DNA of 64,000 nucleotides from Parus major (lineage: Eukaryota > Chordata > Aves > Passeriformes > Paridae), in assembly GCF_001522545.3 (NCBI RefSeq), contig NC_031771.1, positions 28,021,782 to 28,085,781 on the forward strand, read 5' to 3'. A program made the position numbers and the translations under genes. The stretch's first letter is position 1; each line of letters opens with the position of its first letter. The notes beneath the pieces were generated by a model. It was not told the DNA's origin and made no database searches. It worked only from the letters and a program-made list of their open reading frames with translations. Shown one piece after another: positions 50,148-63,761 of this stretch.

Positions 50148-50827
50148 TGTGCTAGACACCAAGGAAGCAAGAGGCTGGAGAGCAGCTCTGCAGAAAGGGA
50201 GCTGGGGCCATGCTGATGGCAAGTTGAATATAAACCCTTGTGCCCTGGCAGCCAGGAGGGCAAAGTGTGTCCTGGTGGGCATCAGGCACAGCATCAGGCA
50301 CAGCTGGGCAAGGGAGGGGATTGTTCCACTCTGCTCTGAGCTGGGGTGGTCTCACCTCGAGTCCTGGGAGCAGTTTTGGATGCACAACGTTATTAAAATA
50401 TAAAGTTATTAGAGTGTCCAAAGGAGGGCAAAGATGGTGAAGGGCCCTGAGGAGCTGCTGAGGTCACTTGGTCTGTTCAGCCTGGAGAAGAGGAGACTGA
50501 GGGCAGACCTCATTGCAGTCTGCAACTTCCTCAGCAGAGGCAGGCACTGATCTCTTCTCTTTAGTGACCTGTGACACGAGCTGAGGCAATGGTTGAAGCT
50601 GTGTCAGGGCAGGTTTAGGTTGGATACCATGAAAAATTTCTTCACCCACAGGCTCCCCAGGAAAGTGGTCACAGCACCTGGGTGACCACAGAGTTCAAGA
50701 AGCGTTTGGACAATGCTCTCAGGCTCATGGTGTGATTCTTGAGGCTGTCCTGTGCAGAGGCAGGAGCTGAACTTCAGTGATCCATGTGGGTCCTTTCCAA
50801 CTCAGCATATTCTGTGATATTGTGGTC
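50148..50827 (+). mobile_element. CR1 LINE 3' fragment (second subfamily)
   Basis: This 5'-truncated copy covers the late reverse-transcriptase ORF and 3' UTR. The text GAGGCTGGAGAGCAGCTCTG, then GTGCCCTGGCAGCCAGGAGG, then GGTCTGTTCAGCCTGGAGAA is characteristic of avian CR1, as is the 3' end GGGTCCTTTCCAACTCAGCA followed by TATTCTGTGATATTGTG. Its 3' UTR (TCAGCATATTCTGTG) differs from that of the 27.2-kb copy, so it is a different CR1 subfamily. Small internal deletions and frameshifts have inactivated it. Confidence 0.9.
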
Positions 50828-53800
50828 AAGACCAATAATGAACACTAGGATGGACTGCTCTACAGACACTGCTATTTATCAAAGTCAGCTAGGCTCTAAT
50901 AGAAGAAAAATCTGAGCTTGTACTTTCATCTACCAGTTTTAATTAATATAAATTCATAGATCATGGCAAGGATGATCTCTAAAATGTATGTGTGAGAGAA
51001 GCGACCTTGTTTTTTTTATTTAAAAAATAACTAATTCTAATAGAATGTAAGCATCTAATAGCCATTCTAATTTTATTCTTTTTTTTGTGGGTGTGATCTA
51101 AACAGAAGATAATCTAGAAAATATATATAAAAAGACACTTTGAGCTCCTATATCAATAGAATCCATTGTTCAGAATTCTTAAGCTTTTGAATAAAGAAAA
51201 TAATCAAGGCATGTTAAAGAAAAATACCACATCGTAAGGTATACATCAAAATGCAGTCTTTAAAAAAATCAAAAATATCTAGCCAAATTAATTGTGTGCC
51301 TTTTAAAATGTTACCTCATATCTTAGAAAGCACTGGAACAAGTTAGTATTTCCATATGGAAAAGTTCTGTCGCTGGTGGGGCCTTGCATCATTCATCACT
51401 TTCTTTTTTCTTCCATTGAAAGCAAGAGGTAAGGAGGGTTAATTATGAGGAAAGGATAAGTGTAATGCTCCAAATAAGAAAGAGGTGTAGCATATGTTGA
51501 TAAAATCTGTACTGTGTATTAAACATGTGCAGCCAAACTCAGGTCTAGAAGCAAGCAAAATGTTTTTAGCTTTGAGCGAAAGTAATAGGTTAAAAATCCA
51601 GTTAGTGAGTAAAAAAAAACACCTCAACTCAAAAACAAACAAAGAAACCTACTAAAAAATGTATTAAGTTAAATGTGTTAAGTTATCACTGGGAGAATCA
51701 AGCTAGCTGATTAAACATAACTCCTGTATGTGAGAAAACCCATCAGCCAGCATGACAGCCCAAACAATAGCTCTTTCTATTGAAGTAGGACTTATCTCTA
51801 ATTAGGGTCTAGTTTCTCCCAAATTCTATTCAAGATAGAAGTTAGAATATTTGGTAACTTGAACTGGTAAACTCTCATTTTGGAGGTCAATGACATATCA
51901 CCATCATGACAACTGCCTGAGAATGTCTCCTTCAGCCTGCAGTCCTGTAAATAGGTTTTCTGGAAAATATTTCTAAACTGTGCTTCTGTCAAAGCATTTT
52001 CTCATTTTCTTCCTGGGAAAGATGTATTCTGTACTTCTTAAGGTTTATCTAACTAGAGATTAATAATAATATTAAATTGGGGAAAATAATCCTGTAATTG
52101 ATTTCATACTGATCATATACTGATGTTTGATTTGTGTTGCTTATTAGATTATTATAGGCTTTGAAACAGAATTAAAAAAAAATATTTCCAGGAACTTCGT
52201 CAAACATACTCTGACCCTAAAAGTCTCTACCAAGCTTTCCAGCAGAGCATCTTGCACAGTCACATTTTTCAAACTATTAACATGTGTCTGTGTTTGTCTT
52301 TGAAATTATTCACTTGTGTCCACTGGAGCCTGGAAGTTTTGAACTGAACCTATGCAGAAAACAGGGACTGCACACTGGCCATAGGCAGTGCCAGGTGTCA
52401 CCAGTGAATGGCATTGTGAGCAGGCATGGATTTCTTTAACAATGTCTGTTCTTCTAAAAGGGTGGCTGAAGTTGTAAAAAGCTTTACTGAACAGGTCTCT
52501 GTGTATACTCTTTCTCATTGCTCTACTAATACAACTCCTATGGACATCAACAGGAGTTATGTCTTGGCTCAAAAGCAGGGAATGGAAGAATTAGGGGCTT
52601 ATTTTCATAGTATTTAATTAGTTCCTGCTTGAAAATTGGAATTTACCTTTTTCTTTTTTTTCTCTGAGCACACATTAACAGATAAATGCAGAACAATACA
52701 GGTAGAATCTGTTGGTGGTCATATGTCCTTAAAGATGGAAGGAAGTATTTGCTTGTGCTCTTTGTCAAGTGAAAGGATTGCAAGATTAATCAGTGTCTTC
52801 TGCCTTGGAGGCCTGCTCTTCTCTGTCTGCTCATCTGCCACACCAGTTTGCATTTAACTGTGATTTCTACCATATTCTTCTTCCTGTAGATGGTGGTTTC
52901 TTTAAACTCTTAACCATTCCTCTTTGTATACATTATGCATTATTCAAGACACAGGCAAGAAGGCTCTGTCTTACTTCAGATATGGTAGAGACTTAACAAA
53001 ACAGAGTACATAAGTGCCATTATTTTACTGTGAGGCATTACATTTTTTTTTATGGCAACAACCCTCCTTTTCAAAGAGAAAACAGAGAATGAAGGAGAGA
53101 TATTGAAATGACATCTTATCTGTCTGCTGTGAATGAGTTAATCCTGTAAAGTTTATAAAGCAGGGAAAGTTATTATTAAGCTTTCCAGATCTAAAACATG
53201 AGAGCTAAACATTTCATAAGTATGAGAAGCAATTTTGGCAGAGGAGAAAGGAAATGTTACCAGGTGCTGCACTGTCTTCTCCTATTTTTTGAGGTAGCTG
53301 TAGTGAGGTCATTGGCAACCATGTTCTCAAACACACAGGGTTTTCTGCCATTTTTATACATGAGGAATTGTTTAGAAAACTGCCATTATTTGAAAACTAA
53401 CCAGACTGTCGTTCTTTCTTTTAAATTTCTCTGCTGCTTAAGCCATTGTCATAATCCACCTGTGTGTCAAATTCAGGGATTGTGTTATAATATCATTACA
53501 TACATGGAGATGCCAGAGACTCTGGAAAAATCTCTTTACTTTGCCAAAGCAAATAAATGAAGAAAGTCTCCAAGGACAAGAGGTAAGTGGAACAGATGGG
53601 ATAGCTTTACTTTAGATTTGCCTGCCTCATACATAGGTGCCACTTCAGAAATGTTGTTTGAGTGTTGTTATACTCAGCCAATAGTCAGCAATAGAAAAGG
53701 CTCTTTTAGTATGTGGACAGCCACATTTAAGTCATGTCAGCCCTAACACTGTTGCAAATAATTCAAGATGCTGAAATTCGGATAATTTGCAAATCTCCTT

Positions 53801-54431
53801 CTGAGCTGAGGCATACAGATCAAGTGTTACATCACTTGAAAGGGGAATTGAATTTTTATCCTTGTAATCTTGTGCTTCTACCTTTTTCACCCTAATAAAG
53901 TGGGATATTTTTTTTTTCCTGCTGCAAAGCACAAAAGAGAAGGAAAGAAAAAAGAAGTTGCCAACTGGCTGATTTCCAGTTTGCATGGGTATAACTGAAT
54001 ACAGAATCAGCCCAGTATTTGGCTTTACTTAGAAACATGGGCCTTTTTCCAGATCCCATTAAGACTGATGAAAAATGCACTTCATTGATTTTGCTGACAG
54101 TGGATTGAGTCCATTAAGAAAAATGAGTTTGGTGTCAGGATAGTGAGAGTTTCTGTATAAAACAGAAAGAATGTAATCATTTGTAGACCAAAAGAACATA
54201 TTTTCACAACTTTAATATGAATTCCAAACAAATTTTTTTAAAGTTAATTCAAAATTAAGCTAGTGCCATTGCACAGCTTGGTTTTTCTTACTGAGAAACA
54301 CTGCTGGAGGAGTGTAATATGTCTCTTGGTTATCTATCAAGAAGACAAATATTCATAAAGATTATCTTCCCAACATAACCTTCATTCTTTCTGCAGTAAC
54401 ATTAAAGAGAAAACCATTGGCCGTGCTACAC
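50828..54431. other. Intergenic sequence: no gene recognised
   Basis: AT-rich sequence with short frames. A 120-codon plus-strand frame at 53198-53560 has no recognisable domain or family resemblance and is most likely chance. A possible ancient-repeat relic lies near 52.53 kb. Confidence 0.55.
52527..52572. repeat. Possible relic of an ancient amniote interspersed repeat
   Basis: ACAACTCCTATGGACATCAA followed by CAGGAGTTATGTC is near-palindromic. It resembles the decayed amniote repeat text 'aactcccattgacttcaatgggagttgtgc'. Short and from memory, so tentative. Confidence 0.35.
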
Positions 54432-55183
54432 TTCATAGAACATTTAGGATGGGAAGGACCTCTGAGATTATTGAGTCCAACCATAAACTTAGCACTCCCA
54501 AGTTCACCAGTGAACATCCATGTGTCTTTTCAATGCCTCCAGGGATGGTGACTCACCCATTACTTGGGCAACTTCACAACCTTTCCTGTGAAGAAAATTT
54601 CCTAATTTCCAATCTAAACCTCCCCTGGCACAACCTGAGGCTGTTTCTTCTTGTCCTGTTGTTATTTGGAGAAGAGTCTAACCCTCACCTGGCTACAACC
54701 TCCTTTCAGGTGGTTATAGAGGGTGATAAGGTCACCCCTGAGCCTCCTTTTCTCTGGGCTAAACATCTCTGGCTCCCTCAGTTGCTCCTCACAGGACTTG
54801 TACTCCAGACCCTTCACTAGCTCCATTGCCCTTCACTAGACACACTCCAGCACCTCCAAGTCCTTTCTGTAGTGAGCAGCCCAAAACTGGGCACAGGACT
54901 TGAAGTGTGGCCTCACCAATGCTGAGGGGAACAGTCACTGCCCTATTGCTGATCGAAGTCAGGATGCCATTGGAAATTCTTGGCAGCCTGGGCACATCCT
55001 GGTTCATGTTCAGCTGCTGTTGACCAGCAGCCCCAGAGTCCTTTTCCACTGGCCATCTTTCCAGCCACTCTGCTCCCAGTCTGTAGCCCTGCACAGAGTT
55101 GTTGTGACTCAGGTGCAGGACCTAGAACTTGGCCTTGTTGAATCTCATAAAATTTGCCTTGGCCCATGATCCATCTTCACACA
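54432..55183 (-). mobile_element. CR1 LINE 3' fragment, first of an abutting pair
   Basis: On the minus strand this reads from the late reverse-transcriptase region (NFMRFNKAKF, then MQGYRLGAEWLERWPVEKDSG in the expected order) through [16 protein letters not shown] text to the CR1 3' UTR. It ends at about 54432 next to CATAGAACATTTAGG. Frameshifts and stops break the ORF. It ends abruptly at its 5' side where the tail of the next CR1 begins. Confidence 0.9.
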
Positions 55184-56332
55184 GAATCACACAGAATGTG
55201 TGGTTGGAAGAGACCTCCAAGATCATCGAATCCAACCCAGCCCTAACACCACAACTAAACCATGGCACCAAGTGCCACATCCAGTCTTTTTTTAAAGACA
55301 TCCAGGGATGGTGACTCCACCACCTCCCCAGGTAAACCATTCCAGTACTTTATCACCCGTTCTGTGAAAAACATTTTCCTAATATCCAACTTATATTTCC
55401 CTTGGTGCAGCTTGAGACTGTGTCCTCTCATTCTGTGAGTTGCTGCCTGCTGAAAGAGACCAAGCCCCCACCTGCCTGCACCCACCTTTGATAAGGTCAC
55501 CTCTGAGTCTCCTTTTCTCCAGGCTAAACAACCCCAGCTCCCTCAGCTGCTCTTCACAGGGCTCGTGTTCCAAGCCCCTCACCAGCCTGGTTGCCTCCTC
55601 TGGATGTGCTCAAGTGTCTCAACATCCTTCCCAAACTGAGGGCCCAGAACTGGACACAGCACTCCAGGTGTGGCCTCACCAGTGCTGAGCACATGGGGGA
55701 GAATGACCTCCCTGCTCCTGCTGGCCACACCATTCCTGATCCAGGCCAGGATGCTGTTGGCCTTTTTGCACACTGCTGGCTCATGTTCAGCTGGCTGTCA
55801 TGAGCACCCCCAGGTCCCTTTCTGCCTGGGCACTGTCCAGCCACACTGTTCCCAGACTATAATGCTGCAGGGGCTTGTCCATATTCCTCTGCATCTCTCT
55901 GCAGGCCTTCTCACCTTCCAGCAGATGAACACTCTGACCCAGCTTGGTGTCATCTGTGCACTGACTGAGGGTGCACTCAGTCCCCTTGTCTGGGTCATCA
56001 ATGAAGACCTTACACAGGGCTGGCCTCAGTACTGAGCCCTGGGGAACACCAGTGGTGATCACCTGCCAGCTGCATGGAACTCTGTTCACCACCACTCTCT
56101 GGGGCTGCCCACCCAGCCAGTTTTTTTCCTAGAGAACAGTGCACCCATCCAAGCTGTAAGCAGGCAGATTCTCCAGGAGAATGCTGCAGGAAATAGCATC
56201 AAAGGCTTTACTGAATTCCAGGTAAACAACATTTAGAGCCTTTCTCTCATCCACCAAGTGGATCACTTTGCCAGAGAAGGAGATCAGGGTGGTCAAGCAA
56301 GACCTGCCTTTCATAAATCCACGCTGTTTGGA
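55184..56332 (-). mobile_element. CR1 LINE 3' fragment with reverse-transcriptase remnants, second of an abutting pair
   Basis: On the minus strand this longer fragment begins inside ORF2 with GRSCLTTLISFSGKVIHLVD and VVYLEFSKAFDAISCSILLE. It continues with ITTGVPQGSVLRPALCKVFI and the catalytic-loop remnant CTDDTKLG, where an intact reverse transcriptase would have an aromatic/Ala-x-Asp-Asp motif. Later come [20 protein letters not shown] and VVESPSLDVFKKRLDVALGAM, then the 3' UTR. The tail, seen on the plus strand as CACACAGAATCACACAGAAT, marks the 3' end at about 55184. The frame is broken in several places, so it cannot encode an active enzyme. Confidence 0.93.
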
Positions 56333-57280
56333 TGCTAATAGGTTACTTGTATCCCACAGTCTTGGGAGAAACAGATAAAGAACTGGTATTTTCTTTTCCT
56401 GACACTAAATGGCTAATGTGAAGTTAACTCAAAATGACTGTTTTGCTCTGGGGGAAGAATAGCTGCACATTTGTTATTTAGAGTACCAGAGGGGTTGAAT
56501 ATGCCTTGCACTTATGATTGGAGTCTTGCAGGATGTGCCGGAGTGTGTGACTGCCGTGTTGGGAAATGGTTTCTCCCCTGGTGGAACCAAGGTCAAAGCC
56601 ACTTATCAGAGTGCCCTCGGCTCACCTCACTTGCAACATTACCTCTTCACGCATGTGCAGTGTGTGCCTACAGCCAGATGTTTGCACAAATATAATTCTT
56701 CTTAAAAGCACATATCCAGTCCTAGGACCATACAGAAATACAGCAAATCTGCACCACTTAGTAATGTCAGTTCAACACCTTAGTGTCCCTTAAAATAGGA
56801 TTTTCACTTCAGCCACCAGATATGTACAAAGAATGTCTCCAATTTGCAGCAGCCTAATGGTGAAATTAAAAATCACAAATCACAGCCTATGATCTATACT
56901 TTGTCAGAATCAAAGAAATGCCTGAGTTTCTTAAGGAGAACAAGAACATATTGACAGATGTATTAAAGGAAAGGTAATATTTTAACTTTTTTTCTCCAGC
57001 AACACAATGTTCTTATGGCACAAGGATAATAATAATTTTGAAGACGTAATGCTCACCAAGACACTGAAAACAAGGTGAGTCTCATGGAAATCCTGAAGAG
57101 ATTTTAGTAAAGAAAATGCTAATAGGAACTTCACTGCTAACTCATCTCAGAAAACAAACAAACAAACAGGTTTGGGGAGCTTCTCTCCCCACTGATGTGG
57201 ATAGCCCCAGCTATCAAGTCAAGGGGAAAAGGTCATGTATAGGGGGTCCATTTATATTTCAGGGTCTTATCTGGGAAGAC

Positions 57281-57432
57281 TGTTTTTGTTTTCCTTTTCC
57301 CTTTTCCCTTTCATTTCCATTTTTCCTTTTTTTCTCCTTTTTTTTTTCTCCTTTTATGTACTCTCCTCTTCCTCCCCCAACACCCTGTAATTGCTTTTTT
57401 TTTGGGTTTGGTCTTTTTCCTTTTTCTTTACT
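57281..57432. repeat. Pyrimidine-rich (T/C) low-complexity tract
   Basis: A long T-rich stretch with CC interruptions (TTTTCCCTTTTCCC-like) on the plus strand. A mirror-type triplex (H-DNA) structure is conceivable; no other function is evident. Confidence 0.75.
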
Positions 57433-58153
57433 GTCTAAATCAGATCCCAGGCAGAGTTTGAGTTCGTTCAGGAAATGACAAAACCTGACCCCACTTCTGA
57501 GCTGAAATCACTGGGAGCTGAAATGAACTGGGATATATGAGGATTGCAACTCTGTCCCAAGGCAAAGTCAAACAGCTCTGTGTGGGTTTCCCCTTCGACA
57601 GAGGAAGAAAGCAGTGCTTTCAGAGCTGGGAATCATCCCTTGCTAAACATCAGTGGCCAGCAGAACTGTCTCCCAGCAGATCTGGATGGGACATCCCTGG
57701 GTGGTCAGAGTTGGGTCTGCTTTGGATGGTTGGCTCTCCTTCCACACAACTGCCCTGAGTCAGAGCAGGCCAAGTTGTGGGCCATGCTCGGGTGCTCTGT
57801 CAATCAAATTGCGCATGCAACTCATATTTGGACTGAATCATCAGTAAAGATCAGTGTCTAGTTTTACAGAAAAGGTAATTTTTTTAAATTAAGATTTTTT
57901 ATGTGGCCTTTTTTTCTGGCTAAGTTAATAAAAGCTTTTAGTTGTATTCCCTTACACTTTAATGGTTACATTTGTTTATTTTCCACCACTTTAATAAGAA
58001 AACTGTTGCTCTGAACTTGTGCTGTAAATATTTTACTGGCAACAAAGCTGTTTTGAAAGACAAGAAAAACAATAAAAAAATCCTTTCATCTACACTCACT
58101 AAGATATTCCATAACTAGAGCACAAAATCCTGGTTTGCATGTACCAAAAGGGA

Positions 58154-58169
58154 TTTTTTTTTTTTTTTT
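58154..58169. repeat. Poly-T run (16 T)
   Basis: Uninterrupted T run. No flanking retroelement is recognised. Confidence 0.8.
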
Positions 58170-59990
58170 ACTAACTGTGTCTGAGCAAGGGCTGTCCATA
58201 CTTTTGAACAAGTTGTCAGGTCTCTTTTTTTTGTTTGGTTTGTTCAAAAAGTTTACTGGAGCATTTCAGAGATAATGATAATGTGTGATATGAGTTATAT
58301 ATGTTTTTTTAATTCTTAGTAAATTGTTAATCATGTGAGCATCTCAAGATTTTGATGTTTTGCTGTGATCTGTATCTCTGCAAAGCTCCAAGCCAAGGTA
58401 CTTATTAAAGGGAACTGTTCAGTTAATTTTGATTTATTTAATGAAATAAACAATGGAGTTATGCATTAAGTGTCCTTATGTCCCCTTTATGCAAAGGGTT
58501 CAGTACCCAAAGTAGATTTAATAAGACAATAAAAAAAGTAATTTTCATTTTTGGAGTGACTCACCTAGCTACTGTTCTGAAAATTCAGAGAATTGGTATT
58601 AATCTGACTGTTAGTATTTGTGAAGTTAGATGCATATTTAAAGACAGGAAATTAACGTTGCTAGAACTGTGAACCTGGTGCTGGCTCAATTCTATTCAGC
58701 TATCATGAGAAGAGAGCAAAAGAGGAATGTGAAATTCTAGAAAGGAAAGGGCATACCATATTTGCTTCATCAAATTGTATATACCTAAAAGATGAGGTGC
58801 TAAGAAGCATACAATATGGGCTTGTCAAAACACACCTCAGCAGCCATCCTCTGGCAGCACACTAGCCTGCACTGTAAGTGAATAAAGGAGTGAAATCATT
58901 TGACATTAGTAAGGCTGGGCTGTGTTGTGTATCTCAGCATAAGCAAACAAGGAAATGTGGTCTAGTACAAACCTTATTTGTGCTAATTCAATCTCCTCTC
59001 CATCAGGTCCTGCCTCAGCATAAGGCCACAATTTGTTCCCTCTCCCCATTCTAATGCCCAGTGCTGTTCACTCACCATTCAACTGGAGACCTTCCTAGCT
59101 TGTGATTGCCAGCCTAAACATCTAATTTAGGCAGTGCAACTCATCTCCTTTATGCCAGTCATCTAAAACTGTTTTTATCTAGAGGTCTTTAATTCCAACC
59201 AAGGCTTCACTGATGAGCCCACCCAGGCAGTTTGGAACTGAGTCCTCCATGCTGACAATGGGTGACAGAGCCCTGATATCTCCCACATGCTCTGTGTTAG
59301 TGTTCAGGCCCTCAAGCAAGACTCAGAGAGTGGGATTGGATAGGTTGACAGTAGTCATTAAGATTAGATTAGATTAGAGTGGGTGCTGAGAGGCTGGACT
59401 GGGAAACCCCATAATAGGAATTGAGGGAGGAATATAGCGACTGATAAAGTGTAAAGCAAGGACATCTTGTGTGGTAGACAAGGTCCAAGCAATCTGAGGT
59501 CAGACAGCTTGGGATGTATGCCTCAGATCTGCAGATGGAAAGGCTGGAAACTGCTCTGGACAGCAAGCTGCTGTGTTTGCATCACACCATATTGCAGCAT
59601 GCCACTGCAGCATGGCAAAACATTCAAAAGTAGGCTGAATGGCAGCAAAATGTCTCTTGTAATCTATTTTTCCTGAGTCTCAGCTGAGCAGTGCAACTGC
59701 AACACTGATCATATTTATTCCTTGTGTGATTTTGAAACCATCAGCCTTGGATGCATTTTATTTATGTTATCACTTTTCCAGCAGAAAACATCACCCTCAG
59801 CATCTAGGCCATTAAGTAACTAGTAAATAATGTCAGTAATTAAGAGCTTCCAGATGGTCACTGACTGTAAGGAGCTCGATGAGATGAGCCATCAGAAAAG
59901 AGGCCTCCCTGGATATTAGAGAATGTAGATGGGACTCATAAATGTTGCAAAACCCATTAGAGATACACTTCTGCTATCCTTGCTGCTGCC

Positions 59991-60004
59991 AGCTATATAT
60001 AGCT
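59991..60004. promoter_or_regulatory. Palindrome containing a consensus MEF2 site
   Basis: AGCTATATATAGCT is a perfect 14-bp palindrome whose core CTATATATAG fits the MEF2 consensus CTA(A/T)4TAG. A single site this short can occur by chance, so the call is weak without conservation. Confidence 0.25.
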
Positions 60005-63000
60005 ACTATAGCGGCTGTCCCTAAAGTCACTGTCCAGTTTTCTGACTTCTTTACAGGTTCATTATGTTGGTAGACAGTACCATGACTCAGTCTCAGTTTT
60101 TGGTTCACATGCCAGTCATAAAGAAGTTAGTTGACCAGGTCCTTTGTTAATGTGGTCTCAGCAGACTCTGTGGCCTTTTGCTGGCCAGCTGCACATCCAG
60201 AAGCAAGGGACTCTAATAAAATGGAGAGCAGCTTCTGGAGGCTTCTCTCTGGGATGTGCTCAGGGCAGGTTCAGAGACATATTCTCCCAGTCACTGGGCT
60301 GGAAATCAGAATAGTTATTGCTTGGTCTGTCTTCACTCGAAATCTGTATGTTTGGATCCAGATGCTGGCATGCTAACCTAAAATCTTTCTTCACAAACTT
60401 ATTGGTCAGACCACAGAAGAAGCAGGCAAGGATCAGAATGAAACCACTTTTGTTTGCGAATCTGAGTTGGGTCTGGGTTATTAAATAAGAAAAATAGGGA
60501 AGAAATAGAAAAACTGGGGCAAATAGTTATGCACATGTACTGTGAATTAAACAAAAACAATATCATAAAGACCCTGGGGTTTCTGGCTCTTAATTACACA
60601 GTTTTTCTGCCCTATGGGGATTTATTTCTTGGAGCAGAGCCATAATGCTGGACTGGACAGTTGCAACAGCCAGTCTCAGACTATTTCTCTGCAATCTGAC
60701 AGTTCCTCTGTGCACCCAAGCTTCCCCATATTCTTCTTTTCCTAATCTTGGAGTGGCAGGGAAGCAGTGCCCCTTGTTCTAATATGCTAAGGTCTATTTA
60801 CTTGCACAATGGTATTAAGAAATCCCCTGAGTAGAAAATGGTTGGAGTTTGGAAAGATATTTGGGTAAAAAGTAACATCTGCTGGTCCTGTTCATACCCT
60901 TCTCTAGGCACCTGGCTGCGGCCACTGGTGCAGACAAAATGTTGTTTCATGGGGTCCAGTGGTCTAAAGTAGCATGGCTGCTTCTGTGAAGTCATTTGAT
61001 AATCTTCATCAAATATTTAATGACTTTGTATAAACAAAAGCATGGTCTTTGTATGAACACTATTGAATTCATACTGCATACAGAGTAACTTAATGCTACT
61101 TTGACAAAATTGATCAGTCTGGGCAGAGAAACCCCAGTATTAATCTTGTAAGTGTTCCAAACTTAATCTTTCCATTAATTTTGGGATTTAAGATCACTGC
61201 AGGATCTATGTTTTTAACTACTATGTTCAAGAAAATTGCTAATATAAAACCCAGATTTTTAATCCAAAAAAGCATTTCAGCACACACTTAAGGATTTGAG
61301 TAACTACACTAAAGGTAATGGCTCTGCTGGCTGGCCTAGGCTGATATTAAAGTAACTTATGTAAAGGCAGAAATATAACAATAATCAGATGTAATCTGAA
61401 AATGAGAATGTATTTTTTCTAGCATAAAAATCATTCTCCCCAGCAACACTGATGTCAGATCCATTAGCATGTATGAGCCTCTCCTAGTTCAAGACAAGAA
61501 GGATAATGTCTTAGACAAGAGAAAATTATGTTAAGAATGCATTAAGAGGTCAGTATGTCCTTTAATACTGAATGACCACCCATCCTCTAGCACCTATGTT
61601 TACAGTTAGATATTTAAAAATAAATAAATTAGCAGCACAAGAACTTCTGCCACATTTCCTTGAAGTTTCAGTGCTAGATTTATTTTTAATGTTGATGTAA
61701 GGTATGTAATTTACCCTGTACATTTCAGGCATAATGTGTAAAATACTTGTTCCCATAACAAGCTGTCATTTTAGAATGAATAGGATTTCTACAGGGATTT
61801 CTGGGTAGCATATTTTTGGAGGTTTCTATTTTGGAAATTATTAGTTGCTATTATAATTTCTGAGAAATCATGTAGTGTAATAACTAGGCACCAAGCATAT
61901 AATTATTATTACTCTAAAGTGTGTTTTTCAAACTAGAAGGACATGGACTTTCTTGCATACTTAATTGTATTCAAGCCTCTGAGAAGTATGCTCAGTCAAG
62001 AGGGTTTCATATAACAGTTTTTGTTCCAACCCCTAATTTTGTCCAACATTCTTATCCTTGAAAAATATCTCCCTAAATAGTGTCCCACATACCTGCATTG
62101 GTGCTTCAGGCAACTCTTCTTCTTTTTGAGTTCATTCATTCTCCAGGACTTCCATTGTTGCATAGGTAATGATTCCACTGCATTTCACAGTCCTCACTTC
62201 ACTCCTTACCCAAACAATCAGCATCCAGGCATTGCTAGTTCTCCTGGTGTTCTGAAAAATAAAATAAAAAAAATAGCAGAGCTTTAATTTCAGGATAAAT
62301 TTAATAGTGTCTTTTAGGATCTCCTAAGGCAGATCCTTTAACATGCACGGGTCCTTCACACTGGTGTGAAAACCCAGATGTTCTCTCAATTATTATGGTG
62401 GTGTCCCTTTTCTGAATTGCTAAATCTGGATGACAGGAGAGATTCTAAATTTCAGACATATATATTAGCAAATATATAGAGAATATCAATTTTTTTATAC
62501 TAAGAACCAAACTAAGACCTTAGAGTGAGATTCTGCTGAAATAACTCTGCTAAAGGCAGAAAGGATCTGTTTTCTTTAGGTAAATATTTGGGGCCCAGGT
62601 CCAGTTTGGGATTGGAGCCTGGGATAGGCACAATTCATTATAACACTGTGCCAGTGCACTAAAAGTGTTCCAAAGACTGCAACTGAGCATCTTGTGGGTT
62701 GTAAGAAATTTGCCCTATGGGCCTTTGGCACCATATGTCTAGCAGGTAGCTGACAGCTGTTCAGACTGAGTGCAAATCAAGAAGAATTTAAGTAAAGAGC
62801 AACTACTACAGTAAAGCACATCAGCAGTGTGATTTAGGTACAAATACATATGCTATGGTGGGCAAAAAGGAAATTTGTATGCGATATTTCATGCTCTCCT
62901 CACTTTTGTCCTCAGGAACATCTAGATACCTTTCCAAAATAGTCAGCCAGGAGGAATATTGAATCATGTTTAAAATTTTTATTAGATAGCATTGCCTTGA

Positions 63001-63713
63001 CTTGTCCAACAAGGCATCTGTCTCTTCTTTTTTATTATGTTAAGTACAGGAAATAAAGACAGGTACTTATTATAGCACTTTGCACACAATAAGTGCCTTT
63101 AGAAAGTGTTTATGTGGCAGAAAGTATAGAAGGTGTTATTAAATGACATCTCAACAATAACTGTCCTCCTGATTCTTTTCAAGGTTAAGCTTATCAATTT
63201 ATAAAGATATAGTTGTGGCACAGTTATGCATGAGACATGAAGTTCATGCCTGTAGCTTGCTGATAACAATTACTAATCATGCATTAACTCTTCACAAGTC
63301 ATTTACATCTACCATTTATGCATGAACAAACACTGCCTTTAAGAACTTTGAAGCTGACAGGCTAATCCTTTTCACCACTAACTTGTATCTCAATTCCTCA
63401 ATGTCGGTATAATCCACAAAAGAATCCAAAATAGCACTAAATGTATTCAGCTAATTAATTACCCCATTTTGTTGAGACATAGGGGTTAAACGAGAGCATA
63501 TGAGTTAAATTTGGATGCAGACAAATAGGTATCTTTTTATTTAATTATAATTTTTTTCTCACAAAACTGGTGTGACAATATTTCATATTTCCTAAAATAC
63601 GATCTTACAGGAAGAAAATGAACCTCTGTGATTTTCAACAGACATTTAGTTTTGGCATTTTTTAAATTATTACGGGTATATGATTGTGTTCAAAACTTTT
63701 TTTTGAAGGTATT

Positions 63714-63761
63714 AACACTGTGAATGTTATAATGTGCAACACTGTGAGTGTTGTAACGTGC
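63714..63761. repeat. Two imperfect 24-bp tandem copies
   Basis: AACACTGTGAATGTTATAAT + GTGC is followed directly by AACACTGTGAGTGTTGTAAC + GTGC. The copies differ at three positions, all A-to-G or T-to-C transitions. Confidence 0.9.

Noticed and set aside
53198..53560. 120-codon plus-strand frame as a gene
   Set aside because: No domain, no recognisable family, no splice context; consistent with chance.
54449..56035. Plus-strand frames of 80-123 codons
   Set aside because: They are antisense to the two CR1 fragments, whose coding sense is the minus strand.
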